Of a DNA stretch of 64,000 nucleotides, positions 11,759-22,639 are shown in pieces (positions within the stretch are counted from its first letter, which is position 1; each line of letters starts with the position of its first letter). The position numbers and the translations under genes are program-made. The stretch comes from Cepaea nemoralis. Lineage: Eukaryota; Mollusca; Gastropoda; Stylommatophora; Helicidae. The stretch covers positions 234,980-298,979 of the forward strand of contig JACEFZ010022420.1 in NCBI GenBank assembly GCA_014155875.1, written 5' to 3'. Below the pieces are notes generated by a model. It had not been told where the DNA came from. It saw only the letters and a program-made list of their open reading frames with translations, and searched no databases.

Positions 11759-11785
11759 TCATCATCATCATCATCATCATCTTCC
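11350..11785 (+). mobile_element. LINE 3' end with RNase H-distal domain and (ATC)n tail
   Basis: After a (TCA)n run at 11,375-11,417 the frame reads ILRLRTGHNRLRNHMYTKF, KIGETAMCTCGLASQTAEH, a (K)LYGPL segment and FIQETAL, then stops at 11,689. This is the Cys-containing C-terminal tail found after RNase H in Jockey/I-type LINEs. A (CAT)n tail follows at about 11,716-11,783. Confidence 0.82.
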
Positions 11786-12360
11786 ACTTCTGCGTCAAGC
11801 GTCGCGGGGAGAAGTAATTTGCGCTCTAGTGCCCTGTGGGCGGCACTGGATAGTGTCATTCCGTGTGATTGTACAATGTCTTTGATGTCGTCAATCAATT
11901 TTCTTCTTGGACGTCATCTTTCTTGTTCTCGTCGCAGATGATCTTTGATATAAGGCCAGTGATGGTAGTTGCTGGTGTTTGCATTCTAACGACATGGCCA
12001 AACCACATTGATCTTCTGTCTTTCAATAAATGTGGCACAAGGTGTTGATCCCACAGTCTGTCTGATAATAGCATTTCTTACTCGGTCTCGGATTGTTAGG
12101 TTGGCAGCTCTCCTCAGGCATCTCATTTCGCAGATGTTGATTTTGCGAAAGTGTGATTTGGATAAAGTTTGAGATTGGTAGCTTATGGTTGGTGTGAATA
12201 TGCAGTTTATTATCTGTCGTTTTGCGGACATGGGTATATTTGGATGTTTCAGTAAGGGTGATAGTTGATATGTAAGTGCACTAGAATTTTGATATCAGAT
12301 TTCGATTTCTCTGTCCAATCTGCCATCTTCTGTGATCATACTTCCAATGTAGGGGAAATA
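11786..12360 (-). mobile_element. LINE 3' fragment, minus strand
   Basis: The minus-strand frame from 12,231 reads AKRQIINCIFTPTISYQSQT, MRCLRRAANLTIRDRVRN and WPCR. This matches the CETW/RFLRR region of LINE C-like elements. Its 3' end runs into the same (GAT)n tract at about 11,720-11,783, so two LINE tails meet there. Confidence 0.72.
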
Positions 12361-13115
12361 TTGAATTGGCTCAATGTATGGGAATATTGGATAGCGTAAT
12401 GTAAAGGGAAGACTGGATTAGTTCGATATACGGGAACTATTGGGTTAGCTCAATCTAGTGGAAATATTAATTAATTAGCTTAATGTCACCATTAGTTATG
12501 GTCACCAGTAGGGAAAAGAAAACAGGGAAGACCAAGAGAGACCCTGCGTAGAACCATCATCAGAGAAGGCTCATTCAACGGACAAGTGAACATCCAGGAT
12601 CTACAACAGGTAGCAGCGAACCGCCAGACATGGAGAGCCATGACTTCTGCCCTATGCGCCGCCTTAGGCTCAAGAGGAAAGACTAACTAACTAACTAATG
12701 TAGGGGAAATATTGGATAGCGTAATATAAATGTAAGATTGGATTAGTTTAATGTAGGGGAAAGATTCGACAATGTAATTATGGGGAAAGATTGGGCAGTG
12801 TAATGTAGGGGGAAGATAGGATTGGCACAGTGTAGTGGAATGACTGAATTAGCTAAATGTAGGGAAGAACATTAGATTAGCTCAATGTAGGGAAGAACAT
12901 TAGATTAGCTCAATGTAGGGAAGAACATTAGATTAGCTCAATGTAGGGAAGAACATTAGATTAGCTCAATGTAGGGAAGAACATTAGATTAGCTCAATGT
13001 AGGGAAGAACATTAGATTAGCTCAATGTAGGTGAGAGATTGTGTCTAGCTCATTGTGGTAGAAAGATCTGATTAGCTCATTGTAGGTGAATGATTTGGCT
13101 TAGCTCACTAGCAAT
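12361..13115. repeat. 28-bp satellite array, partly degenerate
   Basis: The core block at 12,855-13,030 has about six near-identical units of AGATTAGCTCAATGTAGGGA plus AGAACATT. Diverged copies extend back to about 12,340 and forward to 13,110. The array is interrupted by a LINE 3' end at 12,490-12,708. Confidence 0.9.
12490..12708 (+). mobile_element. LINE 3' end with (CTAA)n tail inside the satellite
   Basis: The frame reads RETLRRTIIREGSFNG, DLQQVAANRQTWRAM and CALGSRGKTN, ending at a (CTAA)n tail at 12,686-12,703. The same kind of tail ends the insert in the 42-bp satellite at 23,618-23,648. Confidence 0.72.
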
Positions 13116-13129
13116 TTTACAATTTCCCG

Positions 13130-13252
13130 ACATAGCGGTCGGGAATTCGAAATCAGTCGCAGCTATCACAGCTGAACGTAAAATTACCTAGTAAATCCCA
13201 GCCAATAAATGCTGTGGTTGATAACAGCGTCCTGTAAAGAACATGCAATTAA
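13130..13252 (+). mobile_element. SINE family F 3' part
   Basis: Contains the degraded family core: GCTGAACGTAAAATTACC, then GCTGTGGTTGATAACAGCG and TCCTGTAAAGAACATGCAA. The B-box remnant GGAATTCGAAATC lies near 13,142. Confidence 0.65.
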
Positions 13253-13439
13253 CTTCTCACCACCATCGAGAGCCAGAATACAAATTCGAGATTGCGATGA
13301 TCGTGTGCGAAAGTGGAACATGAAGAACAACACACCTGTCTGTCGACAAACCAGTGATGTTGATGAACCACGGGGCATGGTGTCACAGCTTGATAACAAC
13401 AACGGCTGGCTTGTGGTACTTTCTGTGCAATCTGACATC

Positions 13440-13549
13440 TAGTCTCTCTCTTTCTCTCTCCAATTATCCCTTTATTTCACTCCCTCTATCTTTCCCTGTA
13501 ATTTTCTTTATTTCTATCTCTTTATTTATTCTATCTCTGTCTGTATATT

Positions 13550-13622
<73 letters not shown>

Positions 13623-13690
13623 ATTTCTTACCTCCCTCGGTCCGTATTTCTCGCTTTATCTCTATCTCTATATTTCCTCCACAGCATTTT

Positions 13691-13754
<64 letters not shown>

Positions 13755-13791
13755 TTTTTCTTTCTCTCGCTCTCTCTCTATCTCTCCCACA

Positions 13792-13860
<69 letters not shown>
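13440..13860. repeat. Pyrimidine tract: (CT)n, (TTTC)n, (CT)n
   Basis: (CT)n at about 13,556-13,617 and 13,796-13,858 brackets a (TTTC)n run at 13,685-13,760. The plus strand is almost purely pyrimidine for over 400 bases. Confidence 0.97.
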
Positions 13861-13889
13861 ATACACTTGCTACTACCACTGGTAGTTGC

Positions 13890-14060
13890 TACCAGTAGTG
13901 AGGCACTGGACTGATGTTTGTGTGTGGATTACCTTTCTCTATTACCAGTGTCCCTCGCCATCAGATTAACCCACTCCGATTTCAGAGGTACTAGTAATTA
14001 ACGTTCCCAAATTAAAGACGAGAAGTCAATATTTTAGTCCAACTGACCGGTGCAAAGAAC
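13890..14060 (-). mobile_element. SINE family E copy
   Basis: This is the reverse complement of the family E body seen at 48,968-49,197: GGACTGATGTTTGTGTGTGG, then CCAGTGTCCCTCGCCATCAG, CCACTCCGA and AGAAGTCAATATTTTAGTCC. A third copy is at 63,500-63,690. Confidence 0.75.
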
Positions 14061-14154
14061 AATAGTCTTTCAGATGTTACAATCCATAGCAAAATACAAC
14101 GTGTTGAAGATCCATTGCAGCTAATCTTCATTGTGGAGACAATACTTGATTTTT

Positions 14155-14385
14155 TTATTTTTTTATTTGCATATCCCTTACGGGACGTTGCAATCAACAT
14201 CAGCATTTTTCAGCAGCTGTTGATGTACTAGGCAAGGTTATGCTAAGTAGTTTGTCATTGCTTTCTGCACGACCGGCTCACATACCCCGTAAGATACCAA
14301 AGCTACCGATTCTCGCGCAGATTACGTTACTCACGAGGATATACGGGAATACGCAGAAAGACGTTAACGACTAGGCCAGGGAGAC
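14155..14385 (-). mobile_element. SINE family F copy
   Basis: Reverse complement of the family F layout: GCATATCCCTTACGGGACG at one end, TTGTCATTGCTTTCTGCACG in the middle and a degraded tRNA-like head at about 14,380. Confidence 0.75.
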
Positions 14386-14499
14386 GGCGATACTTGATTA
14401 ACTAACTGATTTTTGAATGTGTGACGAGCCGGTTGGTGGAGACAACGTTATCCTCTTTAAATCTTGTGATTTCTTTATGTACATGGAAACACACTATAA

Positions 14500-15030
14500 C
14501 TGGTATTGATAAGGAGTTTCCTATGTTTTTCGCACTATTTTTTGTATCACCAATCGTTATCCCATTTTTCGGGGGTTTTTCGCGGTGATGTGGGTGGTGA
14601 TGGCAGGGGTGACGGTGGCGGGATTTTTTCATATCTTGTTGTCACATTTTCCTGGGTTCTTGGTATAACTCCCACGTTGTCACATTTCCAGAGCTGTTCG
14701 TATTAATTTTCGTATCATCCCTCGCTGTCATATTTTTAGGGGTTTTCGCACCACCCCTCATAGGCACATTTTCCTGGGTTTTTCGTATCACTCCACGTTG
14801 TCACATTTACCTGGGCTTTTCATATTATTGTTCTTATCTCCCATCGTTGTCACATTTTCCTGGGATTGTTTTATCACCCCTAGTTGTCACATTTCCTGGG
14901 CTTTTTGTATCACCCCTTGTTTTCGCATTTTCCTGGGTTTTTCAAATCACCTCACGTTGTCACACTTTCGTATCACACCACGTTGTCACATTTTTTCGCG
15001 GGCTTTTCATATAACTGCTCCTGATTACAT
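14500..15030. repeat. Degenerate tandem repeat around TTGTCACATTTTCCTGGG
   Basis: Around ten diverged units, 35-50 bases each, with the pattern CACCCCTCGTTGTCACATTT, TCCTGGGTTTTT and CGTATCAC. Units vary in length, so no coding frame is kept. Confidence 0.8.
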
Positions 15031-15039
15031 CTGTCCTGG

Positions 15040-16031
15040 TACAATAGAGAGCGAAGGGACCTGAGAGATCACTTCGTCAAAACTGGGAACCCAATGACAA
15101 TGACAGAGTGCCTGCACATAAACAGCAACCCAGAAACACAGCGACTGGTCAGACAGTTCGTATGCAGAACAGGGAAGGCCGTATAACCTCCCTACACTGT
15201 ATATATATGTATATGTATTTTTGTATGTATGTGTGCATGTTTTTATGGTTTAAAAAAAAAACAACAACAACCTATGTACGTAATTTTAAAAAAAAAGGGT
15301 GAATGGCAGGAAGGTGGGTTGGCTCTTCCGGCAGAGCACCTGAACTAGGATGAGACAGGGTCATCTTGTTGCTACACCAAACCCACACGTGATGATGAAA
15401 AACGCCAAACAACAAACGTAAAGGAGTTCGGGCCGCTGACCTGGGGGACGGCTTGAGACTTGCATTTGAATTCCCTGCCTTTGCCTACAACGAGTCTTTA
15501 TGAAGACTGGACATGACCGGGACCAGCCCCGATGAGAATAACACAAGAAGCGACAAGCACGTAACAGTGCTAATAGAGAAAAGAAGCCAACAAACGAAAG
15601 AAGGCGGACCCCAGTAGGCCCGACCAAGGACCGGTCTTTATCATGACCAACACAAGACAAAGAAAACAAACAGATAGCACAAAACAAATCTATCCGACGA
15701 ACAGAGCGGAACCAATAAAACCAGTAGGAATTAGCATTAACAATCCACACAACCACGGCTCTCAACAATAACCACCGCTGAGGAAGCAGGTTAGACGAGA
15801 CCGAATATGGAATTTTTTGTGTGGAAAATTTGAATTTGAATTGGAATTGAACTGTCCTGGGTTTTCGGAACTTGTCGTCACTTTTGTTACCAGCGATACT
15901 CCTCACTATTGCGACGACGGCATTAAGTTGTTCTTCAACGGTGACTTCTCGTTCTGAAAGCAATGGCAAACTACTGCCCGTAGAAATGCCTAGAAAACCA
16001 GCCGAGCATTGATCACAACGTTTTTCAAAGA
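15040..16031. other. Unassigned sequence with SINE core at its end
   Basis: There is no recognisable protein. The 224-codon minus-strand frame at 15,361-16,035 has no domain I know. Positions 15,955-16,031 hold the SINE core GAAAGCAATGGCAAACTACTG (split as AAAGCAATGGC and AAACTACTG), in plus orientation, abutting the near-identical repeat at 16,032. A tRNA-like head may begin near 15,425. Confidence 0.45.
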
Positions 16032-16228
16032 ACATAAAAACTCCACTAAATCAACATTGGGGTCTACATCTGATATAAAGCGACGCTGAGACTGGCTTTT
16101 GGTAACGTCGCCTAATCATGTCACTTCGGTGTATTCTATTATCATAAATTAACTTCTTCAATTTTCAAAGCCTAGCTCTTTGCGTGTCCCATGCTTCTGG
16201 TCCCTGGATTCGTACACACTTAAAACTT
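16032..16228 (-). repeat. Near-identical dispersed repeat, copy 2
   Basis: Reverse complement of 7449-7646 with two differences by eye. It directly follows a SINE core in this copy. Confidence 0.88.
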
Positions 16229-16414
16229 AGTAAACGTTATTTGATCTTTTGTACCATGTGAACTTGATTCCTGGTTGTATCGATGTTTGATTATTGATGT
16301 ATATGCACGTATGGTTTTTAAGACGAATGTTGCGAATTCCTTGGACTGCCAGAGTAACTAACAGCCATTGCCTGAAAGAGGCTAATGAAACTTGAACACT
16401 ATATACAACAATAA

Positions 16415-16662
16415 GAAAGAGACAAACAGCTTTCTTTGGTCATGTGATGAGAAGAGAGGCATTGGAGAACATCGTGACAACTGGAAAGATCAAAGGGAAG
16501 AGAGGCAGAGGCAGACCAAGAGAAATGATGCTGGACGGATTGAGACGTTGGCACGGAGGTATATCATCAGCAGAGTTGATCCAGAACACCAAAGACCCCG
16601 AGAAGGTTAACCCGGTCAACAAATGCCCGCAGAAGTAGGATTGATTGATTGATTGATTGACT
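16415..16662 (+). mobile_element. LINE B 3' fragment
   Basis: Frames read FGHVMRREALENIVTTGKIK, GRGRPREMMLDGLRRWHGG and ELIQNTKDPE, then a (TTGA)n tail at 16,640-16,660. It is related to LINE A but distinct. Further copies are at 46,690-46,990 (minus) and 47,290-47,400 (plus). Confidence 0.8.
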
Positions 16663-16663
16663 G

Positions 16664-16948
16664 ATTTAGGAACCGACATCACAGCATTTGGGGCATTCCC
16701 ATAAGCGCTCCGTCCCCATCCTCAGAAGCCAGCGAAGAGTTACAATCCCAATAGTACCAGTAGCAATCTGATTATATGTGCGTCTCGCCTTTCCACTAAA
16801 CGCAGAAGTCGGATGTGTCGGCCTAACGGCGCAAGAACGCAGCTCTGCTGTAAACAGGCACAACGCAATCACGTCCGAAAAAGAAAAAAACAACTCCGGA
16901 TGAACGCGGAAGACGAACACCAAAGACCGAGATCTGTGGAGAGCCATG
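16664..16948 (-). mobile_element. Dispersed repeat with conserved C-terminal peptide, copy 1
   Basis: The minus-strand frame ends with TLRWLLRMGTERLWECPKCC before its stop, almost the same as at 47,520-47,744 (...RMGTERLWECPECC). Both are followed by the same GTTCC sequence and a (TCAA)n tail. Positions 16,798-16,915 also resemble the reverse complement of 20,345-20,460. It is probably the 3' end of a LINE or SINE whose domain I do not recognise. Confidence 0.6.
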
Positions 16949-16984
16949 AACGCCTACGCTAGCCGGCAGGGCACTTGATGATGA

Positions 16985-17217
16985 TGAATTAGATGAAACG
17001 TCATGAAAGTTTGGAGAGAGCAATAATGGAGAGGTATAAGCTCGGGAAAAGAGGAAGAAAAAGACCAAAGAGAAGATGGGTGCAGGATGTGGTGGATGAT
17101 CTCCAGATGGGTGTATCGGACGCGGGACATCTTGCTTGTGATCGAGAGGTTTTCCTGAAGGTTGTTATGGGGGCGAGGTTCTGCAAAGGACATGCTACTG
17201 AATATATGAATTAAGAC
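16985..17217 (+). mobile_element. LINE D 3' fragment
   Basis: The open frame includes LGKRGRKRPKRRWVQDVVDD, LQMGVSDAGHLACDREVF and VVMGARFCKGHATE, a basic C-terminal tail of a non-LTR retrotransposon. It ends at an ATGAATTAA-type tail that is repeated at 17,690-17,716. Confidence 0.78.
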
Positions 17218-18180
17218 CTTGGGGTGTATTTCTAACGCCATTCGCGAAGAGTGTGTCATGCCCTTTCGTAACCGAGAGTTCGTGTTTACATGTAACTACA
17301 AAATATAATACGTAAGCCCAACTTACCTGTATCCAAACACTAACTGACGCTGTGTTTTGGTCCTGTATAACACAACATTTCAATATCCTCCAGGAAAGAT
17401 GATTCATGTGTAAGTTTGTCAACGGAAATGTAATCCTATAACATGTGTAAAATTGAGGATGTAAATTGGACCCTTAAAAAAACAAAAACAAAACCCACTG
17501 ACTGATACAAAGTAAACTTTCTATGGCATTCTATTGAGAATAAAGCCTTTGGTCGATGCATCCATGGAGTTGAAACCAACCGAGTCATATAGGATAAAAC
17601 CCGGTCCAATTAATCTACCCTCTGGCCTTTATATCTTCTCTAAGAAAACTTTCGAAAACAAAAACGTAAAATAAATATGCCAGGTTCTGCAACGGGCATG
17701 CTACTGACTGAATGAATTAAGACCCGGCGGTGTATTTCTAACGCCTTTCTTGAAGAGTATGTCAGGTCCTTACTAACTGAGAGTTCATATTTACATGTAA
17801 GCACAGAATATAATAAGCAAGCAAAACTCACCTGTTCCAAAACACTAAGTGAAATTGTGTTTCCGTCCTATATAACACAACACTTGAATATCCTCCAGGA
17901 TGGATGATTATGTGTAAGTTTACCAACAGAAATGTAATCCTACAACATATGTGTAAGGTTGAGGATGTAAATTGGACACTAAAAAAATCCCATTGGTTGA
18001 TACAAAGTAAACTTTCTGTAACATACTACTGAGAATAAAACGTTTGGCCAATGCAGCAAGGGAGTTGAGAGACCAGTGATATATGATACAACCTGTTGCA
18101 TGAAGCGATCCTCTGGCCTTTTTACCACCTTTAATGAAACCTTTCATCACAAAAACATAAACTAAAATATACGGTTAATT
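17205..18180. repeat. Tandem duplication, period about 505-510 bp
   Basis: 17,212-17,640 and 17,715-18,130 match in order: GGTGTATTTCTAACGCC, GAGAGTTCRTRTTTACATGT, AACACTAAGTGA-like, TATCCTCCAGGA and GTTGAGGATGTAAATTGGAC. The two copies have drifted considerably. No protein is evident. Confidence 0.85.
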
Positions 18181-18560
18181 CACCTGGCGCCCCATTTAAC
18201 ATTGTACACGTGTGCGCGCCAGATAATCCGGCTTAACAACCCCACGCGCAGTCACTTAAGTAGGACAGATCAGCAGGTAAAATCTAGAGGCGGGGCATTT
18301 TGTTTCTTAGGCTCCCGGCGGATCCAACTCAGAATGTTTAACATGACATTTCTATGAAGTAAAGACGTTGGGTCGACGTGGTCGAAATGGTCAGAGCTCT
18401 TCCATGCGCTAATGGCTAGGCAGGCGGTTAAACCCTAAAACCGGCATCAGGTTGGACATTCTCTTCTTGTCCGGAAAGCAACGGCAAACCACTGCACGAA
18501 TACATGTCTAGAAAATCAGTGTGGGGTTGATCGCAACGTACTGCGAAGCACATGCGCAAC
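18181..18560 (+). mobile_element. Unassigned sequence followed by a SINE-like unit
   Basis: Positions 18,370-18,555 have the SINE layout: a tRNA-like head GTCGACGTGGTCGAAATGG, a core GGAAAGCAACGGCAAACCAC and a tail with GGGGTTGATCGCAACG. The first 180 bases show nothing I recognise. Confidence 0.55.
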
Positions 18561-18699
18561 TGTTTAACAGAGAACCAGCGGGATACTGGTCACATGACCC
18601 ATCGAGTGATGATTGGTCTAGCAGCATATACCCGGGAGCCGCAGTTGCTCATTGGCTAGCACGCAGCCACTGCGGTCATGTGTTCCATTTCTATCTTCT

Positions 18700-18958
18700 T
18701 TTTTTCGGCATATCCTTTACAAGACATCGTTGTCAACACCGGCATTTTACTGCTGTTATGATCTATTGGCAAGTTTTACGTTCAGTAGTTTGCCATTGCT
18801 TTCTGAACGACCGCCCACACCCCCCCCCATACCAATTCGTTAAAACCCAGCGCAACTCGATCTGTGGCCAAATCGCGCGCAGCTGTGTTTCGAACGCGAG
18901 TAAGCGGGATTACGAACCGCGTCCGGTTCGCCACGGAGACCGGCCGATTTCTCTTTAA
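18700..18958 (-). mobile_element. SINE family F copy
   Basis: The minus strand starts with CGGTCTCCGTGGCGAACCGG near 18,943 and carries a GCGTTCGAAAC B box. The core (AAAGCAATGGCAAACTACTG) lies near 18,785-18,805 and the tail TGTCTTGTAAAGGATATGCC near 18,708-18,727. It is nearly full length. Confidence 0.8.
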
Positions 18959-19389
18959 GACGGGGATATTGTTTTCACTGACCTAGACAGCCAGGTCGAT
19001 AAGGTCTAAAATGGTGGGCAGGAAGTAAAAGCGCTAGGCACCGTATTGATTACATCACCAATCGAGTGCCGATTGGTCTAAACATGCAACCAGCAACGTA
19101 TACCAAATAGGCCTCCTGGCATGAACTGTGGTTCCCTACTTTACAATACGGCAGGTTAACTTCAGCTATACACATTGGCGGTAAAATGTCCGCCCGGGAG
19201 CACGACAGGAGGCTTCTGCACACCATAAGTTGTCCCCCCTCGCCGAATGTTTCGGTCCCTTTACCATCTTTAAACTCTCAGGGGGCGGGTCCATCTAGGT
19301 CATGACTCCCGGACGTTTTTCTCCTGTCGTGAGTATTTATCGAGTTTATCTAAACAATCAGCCACTTGAGATTGTGTCTCGAGATTTCA
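18959..19389. other. No gene recognised
   Basis: No repeat or protein family identified. Confidence 0.4.
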
Positions 19390-19860
19390 TATACTAAGAG
19401 ACCGATTGGTGAAGCGCGGGTCAAGGTCTTCGTGGACATGCACAGCACAATGGATGCGGAAAACAGTCAAAGAGGTTAACGGCGCATACCTGGCGACTAT
19501 ATCAAGCTTGACTATGGAGATCATTGCTGCCTCCAAACCGCTTGCTAGGCAGAAGGGACAAGAAGCCACCCACTGGATAATCATATCAGACTCCATGAAC
19601 ATGTTACAGAAAATTACAAACGGCAATCTCCATGCTGAATGGGTAGACAGAATACGAAATTCACGCCTGATATCACTTACTTGGATGTATACACTAGGAC
19701 ACGCCGGAGTAGAGGACAATGAACTCGCTGTTAGCTGGCAAATAATGCACCAATACACGCAGGAAGAAGCATGGGCAGGGTCGATATCGTTAATGCAATA
19801 CGAACCCAGCTGACCGATAGCGACGAGTCTCCAATGCTTGTTTGATTAGACGAACTTTGA
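19390..19860 (+). pseudogene. LINE RNase H domain fragment
   Basis: The frame reads GSRSSWTCTAQWMRKTVKEV, LTMEIIAASKPL (catalytic Glu region, TMEI/A), HWIIISDSMNMLQKI (the SDS motif with its Asp) and LGHAGVEDNELA (the GHAGVxGNExAD motif). This is the four-part signature of LINE-type RNase H. The last Asp region is altered after ELAVSW. Confidence 0.85.
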
Positions 19861-20029
19861 GTAAAGCCTGGCCAAGCACGCCAGTGCGATATAACAGAGC
19901 GAGAAGACGCATTACAATTAACTCTTCAAGGGAACAGTGAGTTGATATACTCTAAGATGGCGACTGCACCGGAGGGCTGAGCGCGTATAGTGATGTCGAT
20001 CGTGATAACATATTTTGAGGCGCTCCAAA

Positions 20030-20145
20030 CGTTAGTTGCACGTCCGTCTATTACACGACGCTGCAATCAATCCCAGTGGTTTTAGTGTTTGTGATTTACC
20101 AGTCAATGTTAGTGCAATAGTTTGCCATTGCTTTCTTTTCTAAAA
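20030..20145 (-). mobile_element. SINE family F 3' part
   Basis: Reverse complement of the core (TAGTTTGCCATTGCTTTC at 20,120-20,137) and of the tail TTACACGACGCTGCAATCAA. The head is missing. Confidence 0.6.
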
Positions 20146-20499
20146 ATATAAGATAATTAACCTCGATGTTTGATAATCCGTTATTTCATGGAATTATGGA
20201 TAATAAAGAGTGATGGATGCTATTATTATACAGGATAACTAGATTTAGAATTTAACTACAAGAAAACATAAATTATGGCCATATGCTTGAAGAATGAAAC
20301 ACCACAATGTTAACATCCAAATAATTGGGAAGATTCTTCTTCTTCTGCTGCGTTCATCCTGGAGAGTTTTTTAGGATGTGATTGCGTCGTGCCTGTTTAC
20401 AGCAGAGCTGCATTCTTGCGCAAACAGCCGACACATCCGACCACTAGCGGGCATGACCTTCCCGGAGGAGGGGGGGGGGGAGGTATTCTGAAACAGGTG

Positions 20500-20695
20500 A
20501 ATCGGTAGAGTTATCTCGGTACAGCCGTATCATCTGATGGAAGATGCGTTGTTGTTTTTAGAACAAGAATCGCCATGGTAAAAGTAGCTCTTAGCAAGAT
20601 GGAAATCATATGACCAATAGAAAGCTGCCAACTGTAATAAGAGAAAGAGTGTTGAAGGGCCATATAACATATATTTTGCTGTATGAGGGCGCGTT
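20500..20695 (+). pseudogene. LINE A fragment, left of a SINE insertion
   Basis: Reads through GTAGAGTTATCTCGGTACAG, ATCTGATGGAAGATGCG, AACAAGAATCGCCATGG and AGAGTGTTGAAGGGCC, matching the LINE A frame NRYNYLGTLITSDGRC...TRIAM. It is heavily mutated. LINE A homology resumes near 21,095. Confidence 0.72.
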
Positions 20696-21090
20696 AGCGA
20701 AGATGCTAGCGAACTGAGCTGATCACATCACGAGTACGGTTCGACACCTGGGCTCGTCGCTGGCCTAAGTGAGGGAAAGACTGACCACCTATTTCTCCGT
20801 GCACTCCGGCCTACAAAATGTGATGGTCCTTTCAGATCACAGACCCAAGACAGGAAATTGCTTGTGTCACTGTCAACTACTGCCTATAGTACCTTGCGGT
20901 GTATGGCAGGAGGGTCTTTTGAGCCTGAGGAATTAAGGCCGCCTGGTTAGTGCAGTCACCGCGAACTGTGCAGGTTAGAGTTTTTTGCCCCCGACAGAAA
21001 AAAAATCTCCACACCTTACCGAGGATTCGAACCCAGGTCTCCCGAAGGAGAATCCGGCATTCTAGCCACTCGGCCAGCCGCTGCTTCGGT
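20696..21090 (-). mobile_element. SINE insertion (family 1) within LINE A
   Basis: The family 1 tRNA-like head lies at 21,085 to about 21,015 on the minus strand (B box GGTTCGAATCC). The body extends to about 20,925, matching 1-160 and 54,418-54,566. Positions 20,690-20,800 hold another tRNA-like segment (GGTTCGACACC). Together they split one LINE A copy. Confidence 0.7.
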
Positions 21091-21670
21091 ACAATTAAAT
21101 TATTAAATGTGAAACTTGGACAATGAGTAGGCAAGCTGGGAATCATCTACTGGTAGCGGAAATCTAGTGTCTGAGGAAAATGCAAAGAATAATGCGGACG
21201 GACAGAAAAATGAATGAGGTACTTCTTCAAGAAACAGACAAAAACTGTAAATTGATCAACGAAAGTAGACGTCGTAGACAGCCAATATCTTTTGTGCAAG
21301 AAAAATGAGCGAGGCATTTCTCCAAGAAACAGATAGAAACCATACATTGATCAACGAAATTATATGTAGACAGCCAATATCTTTTGGGCAAGAAAAATGA
21401 GCGAGGCATTTCTCCAAAAAACAGATAGAAACCATAAATTGATCAACGACATTAGATGTAGACAGCCAAGATTGTTTGGGCATTTTATGAGGAGACAATA
21501 ACTAAGAAACTTGATGGATAAAGAACACGAGGAAGACAAATTAATAAACACCTGGATGGATTGGATACTTAGCATAATCAGGAAAAATATATAGACATCC
21601 AAGACGTCCTTGTGTGAGACGGCGATTCATGACTACTTCAGCTTATCGGCATGGCATATGTGCCATGAGG
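21091..21670 (+). pseudogene. LINE A fragment with internal triplication
   Basis: Continues LINE A (TGTGAAACTTGGACAATGAG, then GAGGAAAATGCAAAGAATA). From about 21,208 to 21,480 a ~90-bp segment (AAACAGATAGAAACCATA...GATCAACGA...GACAGCCAATATC) is present about three times in tandem, in a copy already full of stops. The end shows GGCATGGCATATGTGCC. Confidence 0.75.
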
Positions 21671-21939
21671 CTGGTACCCGAGAATTACGTCACAACAAGT
21701 AAGTGGAGAATCCTAAAAGCCAAAAGCTCAGAGAAACTAGGAGACAAGTAGTCAATAGGGAAAAACGTCACGCTGACGTCATCAGACAACAGACGGACTT
21801 TGTTGGAGTTTGAAATGGCAGGCTGTGCATGAAACTATCAGGACATTCAAACAGGCGAATCAATAGTTTTACATGAACAAAGTGGCTGGAATATGAGTTA
21901 CTGTTCAAATTATGAATGACAGCATTTTAGCAATATGAC

Positions 21940-22380
21940 GTTGTGAGATCATTGCATGTTTATTTATTTGCGTTTTTATTGGATAATTTTAATTGGATAA
22001 TTAGAAAGTATTTGTTCTGTTCATGATTTAATTGATAACTTTGTCAATATCACTTATTTATTTATTAATTTTAATGATCACCTTGAGATCTCATTTATTT
22101 ATTTATTTTTTAAGATATAATTGTGTCAGTAGAAATAATCTATTTTGCTTTTAATTGATAGTTTTACCATTAGCACAATTTACTTGTTTTTAACAGATAA
22201 ATTTGCTAGTAGCATTAAGGTGTTTGTGCTCTCGTGGATAATCATGCTAGCAGTATTGATTTATGTATGTGTACATGGATAAATGTGCCGACAACACTAA
22301 TTTATTTGCTTTAAAGGATACCTTTATCGGCATCACTTATTTAAATTTATTTAACTTTGCCAGTAGCATATATTTACAGT
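21940..22380. repeat. Degenerate AT-rich tandem repeat
   Basis: Diverged units of roughly 60-75 bases carry GGATAATTTTGCCAGTAGCA- and CACTAATTTATTTG-like motifs. The array is weak but continuous. Confidence 0.55.
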
Positions 22381-22414
22381 GATGGGATACATAGTTCCCA
22401 AAATAAGGGTCAGG

Positions 22415-22545
22415 GGTCAGCCAGCACGTAGGTGGACGAAGGAAACTGCAGACAAGTGAGGCATGAAGGTGGGAACAGGAAACTGCAGACAGCTGAGGCA
22501 TGAAGGTGGACGCAGGAAACTGCAGATAGCTGAGGCATGAAGGAA
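22415..22545. repeat. 39-bp repeat, three copies
   Basis: GGAAACTGCAGACAGCTGAG followed by GCATGAAGGTGG recurs three times with small changes. Confidence 0.85.
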
Positions 22546-22639
22546 CTAACCAAAGATCGAGAAACTTCGGCGCCCCGTGATGAGAGCGACTTTCTGCAAA
22601 GGCCTGCTATATGATGACGACAACTTATGTACGTATGTG

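Noticed and set aside
15361..16035. 224-codon minus-strand gene
   Set aside because: No domain, a TTT/CTT-rich composition and overlap with a SINE core at its 5' end; best explained as a chance frame.
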